DNA from: Streptomyces sp. NBC_01716
GTDB taxonomy: Bacteria; Actinomycetota; Actinomycetes; Streptomycetales; Streptomycetaceae
Direction: 5' to 3'
DNA: 64,000 bases
NCBI RefSeq assembly: GCF_036248275.1
Contig: NZ_CP109181.1
Location: 496,001-560,000 of the forward strand
The notes under the pieces are model-generated. The model saw only the letters and a list, made by a program, of their open reading frames with translations. It ran no database searches and was not told the DNA's origin. A program made the position numbers and the translations under genes. Of this stretch, positions 62,914-64,000 are shown piece after piece. Each line of letters opens with the position of its first letter. Position 1 is the stretch's first letter.

Positions 62914-64000
62914 ATGACTGTTGACGTGCTGCGCCCGCCTGCCCCGGCCGAGCGGCAGGCTCGGGCGGGTGTGGCCGTGCTGTTCCTCACCAACGGGGCG
63001 CTGTTCGCCAATCTCCTGCCGCGCTTTCCGCAGATCAAGGCGGACCTCGGCATCGGTAACGCGGCCTACGGACTGGCCGTCGCGGCCTTCCCGGCGGGCG
63101 CCATCGCGGCCGGTCTCGCGGCGGGGGTGCTCATCCGCCGGCTGGGGTCCGGGCGCGTGGCCGTGGCCGGCACAGTGCTGACCGGCGTGGGTGTGCTGGC
63201 CGCCGGTACGGCCAACTCCGTGGTGCTCTTCGCGACAGCGCTGTTCCTGGCCGGGGCGATGGACGCGATCACCGATGTGGCGCAGAACGCCCACGGGCTG
63301 CGGGTGCAGCGCCGTTACGGCCGCTCGATCATCAACTCCTTCCACGCCATCTGGTCCATCGGCGCGGTCCTCGGAGGCTCGATGGCCGCGGGGGCGATCG
63401 CGCTCGGCCTGTCGCGGGGGCAGCATCTGCTGATCTCCGGCGTGGTGTTCGGGATCGCGGCCTGTGTCGCCCTGCGGTTCTGTCTGACCGGGCCCGACAC
63501 CGAACCGGCCGTGGAGGGGACGGACGCGGAGGCCGCGGAGTCGGTGCCACGGCGGGAGGAGCGTACGAAAGCGCATCCGCGTACCGCTTACGTCCTGGCG
63601 GCGCTCGTCCTCATCGCGGCGGCCGGCGCGCTTGTCGAGGACGCGGGCAGCTCCTGGGCCGCGCTCTATCTCTCGGACTCGCTGCATGCCTCGGGGACGC
63701 TGGCGGCCTCCGGCTACATCGCCCTGGTCGGGGCACAGTTCGTGGGCCGCATGATCGGTGACAGGCTGGTCGACCGGTTCGGGCAGCGTACGGTCGCACG
63801 CTCCGGCGGGCTGATCGCCGCGGTCGGTATGGGCCTGGCCCTGGCGGTACCGACGGCGAGCGGAACGATCCTCGGGTTCGCGGCGGCCGGGTTCGGGGTG
63901 GCGACGCTGGTGCCCGCGGCGATGCACGAGGCCGATGAACTGCCGGGTCTCAAGCCCGGGTCGGGGCTGACGATCGTCTCCTGGCTGATGCGGCTGGGCT
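62914..64000 (+). CDS. MFS transporter, 5' part; cut by window edge
   Basis: About 362 residues are in the window with some ten membrane helices. VAVLFLTNGALFANLLPRFP, ADLGIGNAAYGLAVAAFPAG, AGVLIRRLGSGRVAVAG (loop 2-3 motif), DVAQNAHGLRVQRRYGRSII, and IALVGAQFVGRMIGDRLVDR. The pattern fits the fucose-permease/YbjJ-like MFS group. The C-terminus lies beyond base 64000. Substrate unknown. Confidence 0.9.
   Translation, partial: MTVDVLRPPAPAERQARAGVAVLFLTNGALFANLLPRFPQIKADLGIGNAAYGLAVAAFPAGAIAAGLAAGVLIRRLGSGRVAVAGTVLTGVGVLAAGTANSVVLFATALFLAGAMDAITDVAQNAHGLRVQRRYGRSIINSFHAIWSIGAVLGGSMAAGAIALGLSRGQHLLISGVVFGIAACVALRFCLTGPDTEPAVEGTDAEAAESVPRREERTKAHPRTAYVLAALVLIAAAGALVEDAGSSWAALYLSDSLHASGTLAASGYIALVGAQFVGRMIGDRLVDRFGQRTVARSGGLIAAVGMGLALAVPTASGTILGFAAAGFGVATLVPAAMHEADELPGLKPGSGLTIVSWLMRLG

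Overview
The window reads as a piece of a Streptomyces chromosome. Base composition is very GC-rich with strong third-position GC, genes are tightly packed on both strands, and the content is typical of the group: an RppA-type type III polyketide synthase, CYP105-type P450 with its own ferredoxin, a mycothiol-dependent maleylpyruvate-isomerase-like enzyme, LysR-ligand-domain/DUF5997 neighbours, HtpX/PspAB, and only three TTA (bldA-type) codons that I could find in the real genes. No rRNA, tRNA, CRISPR array or intact insertion sequence was seen.

1-10.1 kb: the 5' part of hemC runs off the left edge. A P450/rppA pair (tetrahydroxynaphthalene-type pigment) ends at a strong terminator. Next is the most unusual locus: a small trypco2 protein divergent from a 1308-residue fusion of trypsin-like protease, PknG-like Ser/Thr kinase and TPRs, translationally coupled to a four-helix membrane protein and a solute-binding lipoprotein. 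This is the PknG-GlnX-GlnH sensing architecture with a protease attached. Two genes of this operon carry TTA codons.

10.1-24.6 kb: a secreted beta-helix protein, an SGNH hydrolase, then a seven-gene accessory proteostasis operon on the minus strand (dnaK2-grpE2-cbpA-cbpM-clpB-UBP zinc finger-cyclic-nucleotide-domain/thioredoxin-reductase-like fusion). Upstream of it are a GH65 disaccharide phosphorylase coupled to a beta-phosphoglucomutase, and an FBP zinc-finger protein; phosphoglucomutase (pgm) follows on the other strand, so phosphorolysis products can enter glycolysis.

24.7-43.5 kb: a glycosyltransferase pair, an aldo/keto reductase, a SAM methyltransferase, a PrsW protease, an SRPBCC protein, a LysR-ligand-domain protein without DNA-binding domain plus DUF5997, a TetR-ferredoxin reductase-CYP105-ferredoxin redox set, a tiny secreted protein behind nested hairpins, an OYE-family reductase controlled by a MerR regulator, pspAB/htpX and a nitrobindin.

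43.6-52.5 kb: a luciferase-like monooxygenase with FMN reductase, a TetR/metallo-hydrolase divergent pair with twin operators, an MPI-like gene whose ribosome site lies in an 18-bp hairpin, a leaderless ArsR operon (ArsR-SRPBCC-RibD/DHFR), a CmtR/CDF thiophilic-metal module, and a lower-GC decayed island with a SUKH-4-like immunity remnant and a toxin-preamble-like remnant.

52.7-64 kb: a 904-residue STAND-type ATPase with QueD, an XRE regulator divergent from an aldehyde dehydrogenase, a secreted PQQ-type sugar dehydrogenase downstream of a DasR-like box, a frameshifted udgX, an aldo/keto reductase divergent from an AraC regulator, and the start of an MFS exporter that runs off the right edge.
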